Origin: Streptosporangiaceae bacterium
Lineage (GTDB): Bacteria; Actinomycetota; Actinomycetes; Streptosporangiales; Streptosporangiaceae
Direction of reading: 5' to 3'
Length of the DNA: 49,992 bases
Assembly: GCA_019239975.1 (NCBI GenBank)
Contig: JAFAZE010000133.1
Coordinates: 1 to 49,992 of the forward strand
A program made the position numbers and the translations under genes. The notes beneath the pieces were generated by a model, which saw only the letters and a list, made by a program, of their open reading frames with translations, ran no database searches and was not told where the DNA came from. Numbering within the stretch: position 1 is the first letter of the stretch; every line of letters starts with the position of its first letter. Below, one piece after another: positions 38,041-46,308 of this stretch.

Positions 38041-40230
38041 CTAGGCGAGGCGGTACTCGCCCCGGGCGACGATGACGGCGCTGCCGCCGACGAGGACGCC
38101 GCCGACGTGACCGGCGGAGCCCTCGGCGCGCGCGTACAGCACGGACGGCCTGCCGATCTCGGCTCCCTGCCGGATCTCGATCTCCTCGCCGAAGGCGATC
38201 TGCCCGTGCCTCGCCAGGTGGACCGCGAGCGGTCCCGCGGCCGATCCCGTGGCCGGATCCTCGGGAACGCCCATGCCCGGCGCGAACATCCTGGTCTTCA
38301 CGCCATAACCGGTCCGGGCGAAACAGCTCACGCCGAGCTCGTGCCGGCCCAGCACCGCCATGTCCGGGGTCAGCTTCGTGACCGCGTCCTCGTCGTTGAG
38401 CTCGACGTACACGTGCCGCGGGCCATTGGAGTACATCTCCACGGGAAGCACGGAGCGCTCGACGCCGAGCGCGGCGAGCAGCGCGGCGGCGTCCTCGTAC
38501 GGCTGCCAGCGCGGAACCGGCTGAGTCATCCGGCCGAACGTGATCCGGTTGCCGTCCCAGTCGAGCTCGACCGGCACCGGGCCGGCGCCCGTCTCCAGGG
38601 TCACCGCCGGGGCGCCCAGGATCTCGCCGGCCACGAACGCCGAGCCGAGGACCGGATGGCCGGCGAACGGCAGCTCGCTGGACGGGGTGAAGATGCGGAG
38701 CCGCACGTCGCCGCCGGAGCCGGGCGGGAGGAAGAAGACCGTCTCCGAAAAGTTCAGCTCGCGGGCAGTGCGCTGCATGAGCGCGGTGTCGAGGCCCCGG
38801 CCGTCGGGGAAGACGCCGAGCTGGTTGCCCTCGAGCGGTGTGCTGGTAAAGACGTCGGCGACCACGTAACGGCGGATCAGCTCCCTGCCGGGCGTGCTGT
38901 CGGCATCCGGCGGCCACAGTCGTGTCTCGGGGACTCGCATAGATGGGAAGCGTAACCGGTGATCCGCGGCGCGGCCCCGCCAGGACACCGCTTTGCCCGC
39001 ATAGTGGCGGCGCGCGGAATCCGCGGTCATCGCCGTGTAGAGCAGCGCGACCAGCGGCAGGGCGGTTGCGCGCAGCGGGGACAGCCGGTAGAAGCGCAGC
39101 ATGGGGACGTAGCTGACGGTCATCAGCAGCCAGCCTGCCAGGCCCGTCGCCGCCGCGAGCGCGGCGGGGGCCGCCGGGTGCAGGGCGAGGGCCGCGGGGT
39201 GCACGGCGAGGGCCGTCACGCCGGCGAGCGCGCCCGCCGGCGGGGCCGCGTAGAGCAGCAGCAGCCCGAGCACCGTCCCGGCCAGCAGCGCCGGTGAGTA
39301 TCTGAGCTGCGTGTACGCGGACCTGGCGATCATGTGCCACAGATCAGCGAGCCGGGGATACGGGCGCACGCTGACCACCTCCGTGGACAGCCCCAGCCAG
39401 CACCTGCCGCCGCCGCGCCTGATCAGCTTCCCGAGCGCGACGTCGTCGATGAGCGCGCCGCTCACCGGCCCGAGGCCGCCCGCCGCGGCCAGCGCCGGCC
39501 GGCGGATCAGCATGCAGCCCCCGGCCGCGGCGGCCGCCTTCCCCCCGTTGACCCGGCGGAACGGGTAGAGCTGGGCGAAGAAGTACACGAACGCGGGCAC
39601 GATGACCTTTTCCCATCCGGTCTCGGCGCGCAGCAGCGCCATCTGGGATACCAGGTCCCTGTCGTCCCGCTCCGCCGCGGTCACCAGATGACGCAGCGTG
39701 CCGGGCGCCCAGGCGATGTCCGCGTCCGTGAACAGGACGTAACCGCCCGTCGTACCCGGCTCCGCCGGCGCGGCGGCGAGGCCCTGGGCCATCGCCCATA
39801 CCTTTCCGGCCCAGCCTGGCTCCTTCGGCTTGCCCTCGACGACCGTCAGCGGCGCGGCCGCGCGCCGGCCCGCGGCCACGTCCCCGGCCACCCGCCCGGT
39901 GCCGTCCGAACTGCCGTCGTCGACCAGCGTGACCCGGAAGTCCCCCGGGTAGTCCTGCGCCAGCAGCGTCGGCAGCGTCACCGGCAGCACGGCCGCCTCG
40001 TTTCTCGCGGGCACCACGGCCACGACATCCGGCCAGGGCGCCGGCAGGCGGTCCGTGGCGCCTGCCCGCGGCAGCCGCTGATCCGTCCGCCAGTACGCGC
40101 CGTGAGCGGTCAGCAGGTAGATCCAGGCGGCGGCGCTCACAGCGCACGCGATACCGAGTCCCAGCACACACGAAAGCCTGGCATAAACGAAGCGGCGCTC
40201 AGGCCGGGGATCCTGAGCGCCGCCTCGCAA
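38041..40230 (-). CDS. Fusion of HpnB-like GT2 glycosyltransferase and PhzF-family isomerase
   Basis: One uninterrupted frame of 729 residues. Residues ~23-420 form a membrane GT2 enzyme: N-terminal helix, VVPARNEAAVLPVTLPTLL, TLVDDGSSDGT, FTDADIAW (metal DxD, 169-171), then helices ~315-405. It resembles the hopanoid-associated glycosyltransferase HpnB. From ~453 to the end it is a PhzF-family protein: RRYVVADVFTSTPLEGNQLG, NFSETVFFLP (catalytic Glu496), FTPSSELPFAGHP and PEDPATGSAAGPLAVHL. The two parts meet at SWRGRAADHRLRFPSMRVPE with no stop. These families are normally separate. If the start is internal (ATG 38940), PhzF could also be made alone. A GTG at 40167 is an alternative first start. 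Confidence 0.78.
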   Translation of the reverse strand: MRGGAQDPRPERRFVYARLSCVLGLGIACAVSAAAWIYLLTAHGAYWRTDQRLPRAGATDRLPAPWPDVVAVVPARNEAAVLPVTLPTLLAQDYPGDFRVTLVDDGSSDGTGRVAGDVAAGRRAAAPLTVVEGKPKEPGWAGKVWAMAQGLAAAPAEPGTTGGYVLFTDADIAWAPGTLRHLVTAAERDDRDLVSQMALLRAETGWEKVIVPAFVYFFAQLYPFRRVNGGKAAAAAGGCMLIRRPALAAAGGLGPVSGALIDDVALGKLIRRGGGRCWLGLSTEVVSVRPYPRLADLWHMIARSAYTQLRYSPALLAGTVLGLLLLYAAPPAGALAGVTALAVHPAALALHPAAPAALAAATGLAGWLLMTVSYVPMLRFYRLSPLRATALPLVALLYTAMTADSARRHYAGKAVSWRGRAADHRLRFPSMRVPETRLWPPDADSTPGRELIRRYVVADVFTSTPLEGNQLGVFPDGRGLDTALMQRTARELNFSETVFFLPPGSGGDVRLRIFTPSSELPFAGHPVLGSAFVAGEILGAPAVTLETGAGPVPVELDWDGNRITFGRMTQPVPRWQPYEDAAALLAALGVERSVLPVEMYSNGPRHVYVELNDEDAVTKLTPDMAVLGRHELGVSCFARTGYGVKTRMFAPGMGVPEDPATGSAAGPLAVHLARHGQIAFGEEIEIRQGAEIGRPSVLYARAEGSAGHVGGVLVGGSAVIVARGEYRLA

Positions 40231-40255
40231 AGCCCTTTACGGGCCGCTTTCCCGG

Positions 40256-40525
40256 CTACCGGGCCGAGGCACCGACAAGCTCGCGCTCGCGGCGCTCAGG
40301 CTCACGCTCACGCTCGCGCTCACCCACAGGCGCCATCTCGGCGCGCAGCGCCGCGGGAAGCACGCGCCCGCGATGCGGCGAGTGGGCCAGGTACTGCGGG
40401 ATGGTGCGGGTCTCGCGGGGGTGGCGATCTGGGTACCTGAAGATCATCCAGAACGGTATCCCCGCCCACAATCCGAGCGCCAGGGCCATCAGCGGGATGT
40501 TGATCCACAGGAACATCGCTGTCAT
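40256..40525 (-). CDS. Small single-helix membrane protein
   Basis: An 89-residue protein with one hydrophobic segment (FLWINIPLMALALGLWAGIP), then a polar region and a tail of EREREREPERRERELVG, a run of charged repeats. It lies 25 bp before the glycosyltransferase-PhzF gene on the same strand and is probably co-transcribed. The charged tail and helix could anchor or regulate the glycosyltransferase. I do not recognise a family; the repeat may be low-complexity drift. Confidence 0.5.
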   Translation of the reverse strand: MTAMFLWINIPLMALALGLWAGIPFWMIFRYPDRHPRETRTIPQYLAHSPHRGRVLPAALRAEMAPVGEREREREPERRERELVGASAR

Positions 40526-40732
40526 CTCAGCTCCTCGGCCCTTTTCCTTGATCCGGGCCTGTCGGTGTCTACATCACTCACTGTGCCCTGCGGGTCTCTC
40601 CTGGCGATCAAATGCACCTCTGCCGCGGTTATGAATCCGAGACCTTCCTGTGATGTGACTCTGAATCCGGCGGAACACGCATATTCCGCCTCCCTGACAG
40701 GAGTATGAGACGGCTTTGGCCACCGCGCCCCG
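40526..40732. other. Intergenic region, no gene seen
   Basis: About 200 bases between two minus-strand genes. I see no gene, hairpin of note, or repeat. It probably contains the promoter of the small membrane protein gene. Confidence 0.3.
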
Positions 40733-42571
40733 CTACGGAGTTCCGGGGCTCTCCCAGTACAGGTGCCAGCCGAGGACGCCACCGGCGGTCACGGCGGGGC
40801 GGCCGAGCAGGCCCGTCAGGTACCTGCCGAGCACCGAGTCCCGGCCGGTCACCGCGACCACGGCGGCCGGATGCCACCGCGTGATCTGTCCCCACATCTG
40901 CGCTGTGGCGGGAACCTCCCCGTAGGGCGGATCCCCCGCCGTGGAGCCTCCGCGGGAGGACCTGACCCACAGCCGGTTGAGGTACATCGCCTCCGCCGGA
41001 AGGCCGTTGCCGTCGATGTACGCCTGCCCGTCCCACGCCGGGCCCATGAAGTACCCGCCGACCATCGACGACGGCGACCCGGTGTCCGCCTGCCACCGGA
41101 GTGGCTCGGTGAACGTGGAGGTGGGAACCGGGACGACCAGCACGCTCGCGCCGGGCGGCAGCCGCAGCGCGGCGAACGCGGCCGGCCATCCGGCCGGCGG
41201 TGCGGACGCCATCGCCGCCGGCAGCGGGCGCGGCACCAGCGGCAGCACAGCCAGAACGGCGGTGCACGTCACCATCGCTCCGCTCCACCGCGGGGCCGGC
41301 CAGCGACGGCGCGCCGCGTCGATACCGAACGCGAGCAGGGCGGCCGCCGCGCCGTCGGAGACGATCGAGAACCTGTCCGGGATGACCGATCCGGCCAGCG
41401 AGACCGTTTGCAGCAAGTACCAGGGCAGCGTGATGGCCTCGTGCTCGTGGCCGCCCGCCAGCAGCGTGCCGCCAAGGGAGAACGCCGCGAGCAGCACGAA
41501 GGCCGCCGCGGTCACGCGAACCGCGATCACACGCCAGAACACGGCCGCCGTGGCGGCCAGCACGGCCAGCAGAGGCCAGCCCAGGTAGGCGAGGTACTCC
41601 GGAAGCTGGCCCTGGAAATTCGCCGCGAACGCGGCGCTGGCCCTGGTGTGGAAGAGCATGAAGCCCGACGGCCGGACGAACCCGGCGAGATCGTTCTTGA
41701 AGTAGTCCGGGGGGAACGGGCTGCCGTGCTGCCGGATCGGGCCGAAGAACTGTACCCACAGCGGGTAGCCCGCGATCACCGCGGTGACGCCGATGCCGGT
41801 GGCGAGGCCGGCCGCCACCTCGCGCACCCGGCCGGCCACCGCGCGCGGACGGCAGGCGGCGAGCACGGCCATCATGACCACCGCGGCCAGCGCGGCGTCG
41901 AACAGCAACTCCTCGGCGGTCAGCAGCTGCGCGGTGGCCAGCAGGCCGAGGTAGGCGCCGCCGCGCAGCGACGCCGCGCGCCCGGTCCCGCAGCGGCCGG
42001 TGGCCAGCCGCAGCGCGGCGTCGACGATCAGCGGCGGTAGCACCGCGAACTGGAGATCGTAGTGACCGATCGCGGAGTGCACCAGAGCCGGGGAGAACCC
42101 GTAGACGAGCCCGCCGAACGCCGCGGCGGTGCTGCCCGCGCCCCACCTGCGCAGCACGGCGAACATGGCGGTCGCCGACCCCGCGAACCCGATCGTCATG
42201 AGCACGGTGAGGCTGGCCTGCGGGCCGGCGAGCAGCGTCACCGGCGCCAGCAGCACCCCAGGGAGCAGCATGAACGTGTTCCACATCACACTGATGCCCT
42301 GCGGGGCGTTCATGCCGGCGGTGGTCAGCGCCGGCAGCCTGAAATGCGCGATCGCCGTGGCGTCGTAGCGGAAAAACCAGGCGAACTGGTCGGTGTCGTA
42401 CGGGTTCGACGCCACCACGCGGGACGCCGGGTCCCGCCACAGCCACAGCGTCACCGCGATCGCGCCGAGCAGGTAGTACAGCCCGGCGAGCGCCACGACC
42501 CAGCGGCCGCTGGCCGGGCGCGCGCCCTCGGCGGCCGCGGACGCTCCGAGCGCGGTCGACGGTGCTGACAC
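40733..42571 (-). CDS. Polytopic membrane glycosyltransferase-like protein (GT-C fold)
   Basis: About 612 residues with ten or more hydrophobic segments, among them VVALAGLYYLLGAIAVTLWL, LLPGVLLAPVTLLAGPQASL and GVTAVIAGYPLWVQFF. After the first helix comes the acidic loop SNPYDTDQFAWFFRYDATAI, in the position of the Asp-containing loop of GT-C transferases, which use polyprenyl-phosphate sugars. A soluble C-terminal part (~470-612) includes ADTGSPSSMVGGYFMGPAWD. It resembles actinomycete DUF2079/DUF6541-like proteins in layout. GTG 42571 was chosen because the longer start at 42646 would overlap the carbonic anhydrase gene. Sugar and acceptor unknown. Confidence 0.7.
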   Translation of the reverse strand: MSAPSTALGASAAAEGARPASGRWVVALAGLYYLLGAIAVTLWLWRDPASRVVASNPYDTDQFAWFFRYDATAIAHFRLPALTTAGMNAPQGISVMWNTFMLLPGVLLAPVTLLAGPQASLTVLMTIGFAGSATAMFAVLRRWGAGSTAAAFGGLVYGFSPALVHSAIGHYDLQFAVLPPLIVDAALRLATGRCGTGRAASLRGGAYLGLLATAQLLTAEELLFDAALAAVVMMAVLAACRPRAVAGRVREVAAGLATGIGVTAVIAGYPLWVQFFGPIRQHGSPFPPDYFKNDLAGFVRPSGFMLFHTRASAAFAANFQGQLPEYLAYLGWPLLAVLAATAAVFWRVIAVRVTAAAFVLLAAFSLGGTLLAGGHEHEAITLPWYLLQTVSLAGSVIPDRFSIVSDGAAAALLAFGIDAARRRWPAPRWSGAMVTCTAVLAVLPLVPRPLPAAMASAPPAGWPAAFAALRLPPGASVLVVPVPTSTFTEPLRWQADTGSPSSMVGGYFMGPAWDGQAYIDGNGLPAEAMYLNRLWVRSSRGGSTAGDPPYGEVPATAQMWGQITRWHPAAVVAVTGRDSVLGRYLTGLLGRPAVTAGGVLGWHLYWESPGTP

Positions 42572-42611
42572 GTCGCCGAGCCTAACGGCTCGTACCTGGT
42601 CAGATGGCCGG

Positions 42612-43154
42612 TCAGCGCGTTTCAGCAGGAAATACCGAGGGGCCACGGTCTGCCGCCGGGACCTCGCCTGCCGGTATTTCCCGCAGCCGGCCGGTCTGTA
42701 CGTCGAAGGCGAATCCGCGCACCTGGTCCTTGTGCGGGATGAACGGGCTCGCCCTGATACGGGCGATGGACTCGCGGACGTCCTCGTCGAGGTCGCTGAA
42801 CCCGCCGGCCGCCCAGGCCGGCCGGACGCCCGTCTCCGCCTCGATGCCGGCCAGGAAGGCGCCGTCGCTGAGATTCAGCATGCCGCACTCGGTGTGATGG
42901 ATGAGGATGACCTCGCGGGTGCCGAGCAGCCGCTGGCTGATGGCCAGGGACCGGATCGCGTCGTCCGTCACCAGTCCGCCCGCGTTCCGGATCACGTGCG
43001 CGTCGCCTTCGGCCAGGCCGAGGACGGAGTAAACGTCCAGTCGCGCGTCCATGCACGCGATGACGGCCACCGTGGGCTGAGGCTGGTGCCCGGAGCCCGC
43101 GAACGCCGCCGCGTAGCGTTCGTTGTTCGCGAGCAGCTCATCGGTGACTGGCAT
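42612..43154 (-). CDS. Beta-carbonic anhydrase
   Basis: A 180-residue zinc enzyme. Ligands are Cys34, Asp36 (CMDAR, with Arg38 forming the Asp-Arg dyad), His87 and Cys90 (HHTECGM). DAHVIRNAGGLVTDDAIRSL is the usual following segment. It interconverts CO2 and bicarbonate in the cytoplasm. The start ATG 43154 has AGGAAGGTAGTAG upstream. It is co-directional with the neighbouring membrane protein gene but separated by a 21-bp tandem repeat. Useful with oxalate oxidation, which releases CO2, but there is no direct link. Confidence 0.9.
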   Translation of the reverse strand: MPVTDELLANNERYAAAFAGSGHQPQPTVAVIACMDARLDVYSVLGLAEGDAHVIRNAGGLVTDDAIRSLAISQRLLGTREVILIHHTECGMLNLSDGAFLAGIEAETGVRPAWAAGGFSDLDEDVRESIARIRASPFIPHKDQVRGFAFDVQTGRLREIPAGEVPAADRGPSVFPAETR

Positions 43155-43168
43155 GAAACTACTACCTT

Positions 43169-43210
43169 CCTGTTCAGACCATCAGTACGCCTGTTCAGAC
43201 CATCAGTACG
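43169..43210. repeat. Perfect 21-bp tandem duplication over a stop codon
   Basis: CCTGTTCAGACCATCAGTACG is present at 43169-43189 and again at 43190-43210, base for base. The second copy contains the last codons and the stop (43195-43197) of the minus-strand membrane protein gene; the first copy is an untranslated duplicate immediately after it. Confidence 0.9.
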
Positions 43211-43833
43211 GTGGCCACCCCGGCGCCGACGAGGGCGAACGCCCACACCCGGTCCAGGTTGACCCACAGCGTTCGCAGCACGCGGAGGCCGAGCAGCTCG
43301 TAGACGGTGAGCGCCACCGCCCCGCAGGTCAGCAGCATCGCGCCGACGTGCACCGCCATGGCCGCCACGGCTACGGCGAGCACCCGCAGCACCCCGTGGT
43401 GCAGGTCGAGGGGGCTGACCTGGTCGTTCATCGAGAACGCGAACACCGTCACCAGCATCAGCCCGGCGCCGTGCGCCGACGACATGATGAACGACCAGCC
43501 CGCGAGCTGCCAGCGGGACAGCCGCATGCCCACCCAGCGGACGTGCCGCCTGCCGCGCAGCCGCCAGAGCCCGAAGGCCAGCAGGATCGACCCGCCGACC
43601 AGGACCACGGCCTTGGCGGCGAACAGCGAGCTGGTCACGGTGAGGATCGCCACCATGATCGCGATCGCGGCCTCGTGGCCGAGCCCGATGAACGGCAGCA
43701 CCCGCAGCAGCGCCCGGCGGCTGCGCTCCTGCAGGCCGAAGGACACGGCGAACAGCCAGCCCATGCCCGGGTCTATGCCGTGGAAGACCCCGAGCAGGGC
43801 GAGCGCGGTGAACTGGCCCGAGGTCAGCGTCAC
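43195..43833 (-). CDS. Polytopic membrane protein coupled to the SELENBP1-like gene
   Basis: A 212-residue protein with about six hydrophobic segments. The first contains GQFTALALLGVFHGIDPGMG, whose HGxDPG recalls the HxxxxDH motif region of NicO/UreH-type metal transporters; others hold GLGHEAAIAIMVAILTVTSS and FIMSSAHGAGLMLVTVFAFS. The His-rich helices suggest metal handling. GTG 43833 overlaps the stop of the SELENBP1-like gene (GTGA, 43830-43833), so the two are translated together. Since methanethiol oxidases need copper, a copper-supply role is a plausible inference, not shown. Confidence 0.65.
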   Translation of the reverse strand: MTLTSGQFTALALLGVFHGIDPGMGWLFAVSFGLQERSRRALLRVLPFIGLGHEAAIAIMVAILTVTSSLFAAKAVVLVGGSILLAFGLWRLRGRRHVRWVGMRLSRWQLAGWSFIMSSAHGAGLMLVTVFAFSMNDQVSPLDLHHGVLRVLAVAVAAMAVHVGAMLLTCGAVALTVYELLGLRVLRTLWVNLDRVWAFALVGAGVATVLMV

Positions 43834-45245
43834 GGGTAGCAGTACGAGTCGCTGGACGCGTCGCCTCCCTGCAGCCGCACCTGGTGCACGCGACGGCCGC
43901 GGAACGCATCCCCGTGCGGGAAGAACCGTTCGTCGAGGGTGATGCCACCGTCCGTTCCGGTATCCAGCTTCGCCAGCCAGGCGCCCACGCCCGCAGGGTA
44001 GAACTGCTCGTCCCATGCGCCGTAGAGGGAGTTGGTGACGTAGACCCGCCTGCCGTCCCGGCTGACCTCCACCATCTGCGGGCCGCCGCGCAGCGGCTCG
44101 CCGGGCAGCGCCGGGTGCGGCGTCTGGCCGGCGATGCCGCCGATCCGCACCGAGCCGGTCTCGCGCGGGTGGAACGGGTCGCTGACGTCATACTGCTTGA
44201 GCTCGCCGGTGCCCCAGCACGAGACGTACAGGAAGCGGTCGTCAACCGAGAGGTCGATGTCGGTGACCAGCGGCGGGACGGCGCCGAAGCCCTGCAGCAG
44301 CGGCGGCAGGCTGTCGGCCGGCGCCGGCTCGGCCGGGATCGTGATCACCTTGGTCGCCGTCCACGGTCCGTCGCCCCCGGCCGCGTCCTCGTGCCACAGC
44401 CAGACGGACGCGGAAAGGTCCTCGACGCTGATGACGACGCCCACGAAACCGTACTTCCTCGTCGGGTCGTGCGCCGGGCGCAGCTCCAGCACCATCTGGT
44501 GCTGGTCGCCCAGGTCCACGGTCTGCGTGTGCCTGCGCCGCCGCAGGTCCCAGAAATGCAGCTGGTGACCGTACTTGCGGCCCAGCAGCAGCTCCGGCAC
44601 GACGCCGTCCTCGATCATGGACGGCGTGGCCCACTCGGAGGTGACCGCGACATCGTGCGCGATGTGCCACCAGAGGTCATAGGCGAGGTACTGGCCGCCG
44701 CGGTCCACCTCCCACCGGCCGAGTACCTCGAACGACTCATGGTCGACCAGGGCCACGCCGCCGGGTCCTTCCGCGCCGTCCGCGCCGCCAAGGCAGGAGA
44801 CGTAGAGGCCCTCCGGGCCGCAGTGCACGGTGTGCGGCCGCGAGTACCCGGCGTGCTTCGCCAGCTCCTCGGGCCCGAGCACCTTGACGACCTTGGGCGC
44901 CTTGGGATCCTCCTTGACGTCCAGGATGTGCAGGCGCGAGGACCGCAGCCCGGGGACGACGAGATAGCGGCGCTCGGTGTGCGGGTGCGGCGCGTAGGGG
45001 CACAGCGCGCTGGAGCACATGTTCCAGCCGAAGTGGTGCAGCTCGTCGCCGAGCTCGGGCAGCTCGGTGAACCCGGTGACCTGGCCGTATTCGCCCGAGT
45101 CCGGATCGGTGTCCAGGACGGCGATCGCGTCCGGCGTGGTCGCCGGCCGGGAGAACGCCGCGACGTAGGCGAGCTTCTCCGGTGGTGCCGCCGCCGCATC
45201 GCGAGGCGACGGGTAGAACGTGGGATCAGGTTTCCACAGTGCCAT
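43830..45245 (-). CDS. Selenium-binding protein 1 / methanethiol oxidase family protein
   Basis: A 471-residue beta-propeller-type protein. It carries the conserved N-terminal block LGDELHHFGWNMCSSALCPY (the Cys region of SELENBP1/MTO proteins), then HPHTERRYLVVPGLRSSRLH, GYSRPHTVHCGPEGLYVSCL, LWWHIAHDVAVTSEWATPSM and ETGSVRIGGIAGQTPHPALP. Bacterial members oxidise methanethiol with O2 to formaldehyde, H2S and H2O2, and His residues bind copper. No signal peptide is visible, so it is probably cytoplasmic, unlike the exported Hyphomicrobium enzyme. A membrane protein is translationally coupled downstream. Formaldehyde could go to the mycothiol dehydrogenase at 36881-37966. Confidence 0.88.
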   Translation of the reverse strand: MALWKPDPTFYPSPRDAAAAPPEKLAYVAAFSRPATTPDAIAVLDTDPDSGEYGQVTGFTELPELGDELHHFGWNMCSSALCPYAPHPHTERRYLVVPGLRSSRLHILDVKEDPKAPKVVKVLGPEELAKHAGYSRPHTVHCGPEGLYVSCLGGADGAEGPGGVALVDHESFEVLGRWEVDRGGQYLAYDLWWHIAHDVAVTSEWATPSMIEDGVVPELLLGRKYGHQLHFWDLRRRRHTQTVDLGDQHQMVLELRPAHDPTRKYGFVGVVISVEDLSASVWLWHEDAAGGDGPWTATKVITIPAEPAPADSLPPLLQGFGAVPPLVTDIDLSVDDRFLYVSCWGTGELKQYDVSDPFHPRETGSVRIGGIAGQTPHPALPGEPLRGGPQMVEVSRDGRRVYVTNSLYGAWDEQFYPAGVGAWLAKLDTGTDGGITLDERFFPHGDAFRGRRVHQVRLQGGDASSDSYCYP

Positions 45246-45514
45246 CAGGTCAGCCCCTTCCAGGCAGCCGGCTCGCCTCTCGCCGGCGATGGTAAAAGCG
45301 TATAATTCCGGTCAGATTAATCAACTATCGTCACTTCGCTACCTCTCAGTCTGTACCGGGCTGGCTGTTTTGCGACCTATGTCTCGCCGGCATCTCTGGC
45401 GGGTACAGCCTCTTCAGGAGCGAGCGAGCGAAGGGCGGGGCACCCGCCAGCGAGCGGGAGGCGGAGCAGGACAACCGAGGTGGCACGGTGTGCCGCCGGA
45501 GGGCGAGGGACGCT
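45246..45514. other. Divergent promoter region
   Basis: Between the SELENBP1-like gene (minus) and the L,D-transpeptidase (plus). An AT-richer part at 45290-45340 (GCGTATAATTCC contains a consensus-like TATAAT at 45300-45305) is the probable promoter zone. GAGCGAGCGAGCG and CAGCGAGCGGGAGG repeats lie near 45418-45470. No gene seen. Confidence 0.35.
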
Positions 45515-46288
45515 ATGGGTACGGCGCGACGCAAGGCATTCGGGCGGCCGCTCGCCGCGGCCGCCGCGGCACTGATCGGCATCGCGGTGGTCGCCGCCGT
45601 TCCCGCGGTGGCCTCCGCTCACGTGGCATCCCCCGGCCACGTGTCCGCCGCCACGTACGTACCGCCGAAGCGCACGCTCAAGCTGGGCATGAAGGGCGCC
45701 GACGTGAAGGCGCTCCAGCAGCGGCTGGCTCAGCTCAAGTACTACCCGGGCGCGGCCGACGGCGCCTTCGGCAACGGCACGCTGGAGGCGGTCTGGGCGT
45801 TCCAGGAGGTCCAGCACCTGGCGGTCGACGGCGTCGTGGGGCCGAAGACCGGGCGGGCGCTGGTCCGTCCCCGCACGTACACGGCCCGTGACCCGCGGCA
45901 GAACCCGTGGCGGGTCGAGGTCAACCTGACCATGCGGGTGCTCGTCCTCTACAAGGGCGACAGGATCCAGCTGATCAGCCACGTCTCCGCCGGCGGCGGG
46001 TACACATACCCGTGCCCCTCGGGCACCTGCACCGCGATCACCCCGACCGGCGAGTTCCACGCCCTGTACTACATCAGCGGCTGGCACCGGTCATACCTCG
46101 GGCTCATGTACAACCCGACCTACTTCAACTATTCCGGCGACGCCATCCACGGGGACACCGACGTTCCCGTCAACCCCGTGTCACACGGCTGCGTGCGGAT
46201 CCCCATGGACATAGCCGCCTTCTTCCACAGGCTGGTCGAGATCAACACCGACACCAGCAGGGACACCCAGGTCTGGATCTACAGGTAG
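45515..46288 (+). CDS. Secreted L,D-transpeptidase with peptidoglycan-binding domain
   Basis: A 257-residue protein. A signal helix (RPLAAAAAALIGIAVVAAVP) is followed by a PG_binding_1 domain at ~55-118 (LKLGMKGADVKALQQRLAQL, DGAFGNGTLEAVWAFQ). The YkuD domain occupies ~133-257, with His212 (DAIHG) and the catalytic SHGCVRIP (His224, Gly225, Cys226, Arg228). Two extra cysteines in YPCPSGTC (167, 172) are common in actinomycete members. It makes 3-3 cross-links in peptidoglycan or attaches proteins, outside the cell. ATG 45515 follows GAGGGACGC; a GTG 27 bases upstream is less likely. Confidence 0.9.
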   Translation: MGTARRKAFGRPLAAAAAALIGIAVVAAVPAVASAHVASPGHVSAATYVPPKRTLKLGMKGADVKALQQRLAQLKYYPGAADGAFGNGTLEAVWAFQEVQHLAVDGVVGPKTGRALVRPRTYTARDPRQNPWRVEVNLTMRVLVLYKGDRIQLISHVSAGGGYTYPCPSGTCTAITPTGEFHALYYISGWHRSYLGLMYNPTYFNYSGDAIHGDTDVPVNPVSHGCVRIPMDIAAFFHRLVEINTDTSRDTQVWIYR

Positions 46289-46308
46289 CAGACCCTCCCG
46301 CGGCCGGG

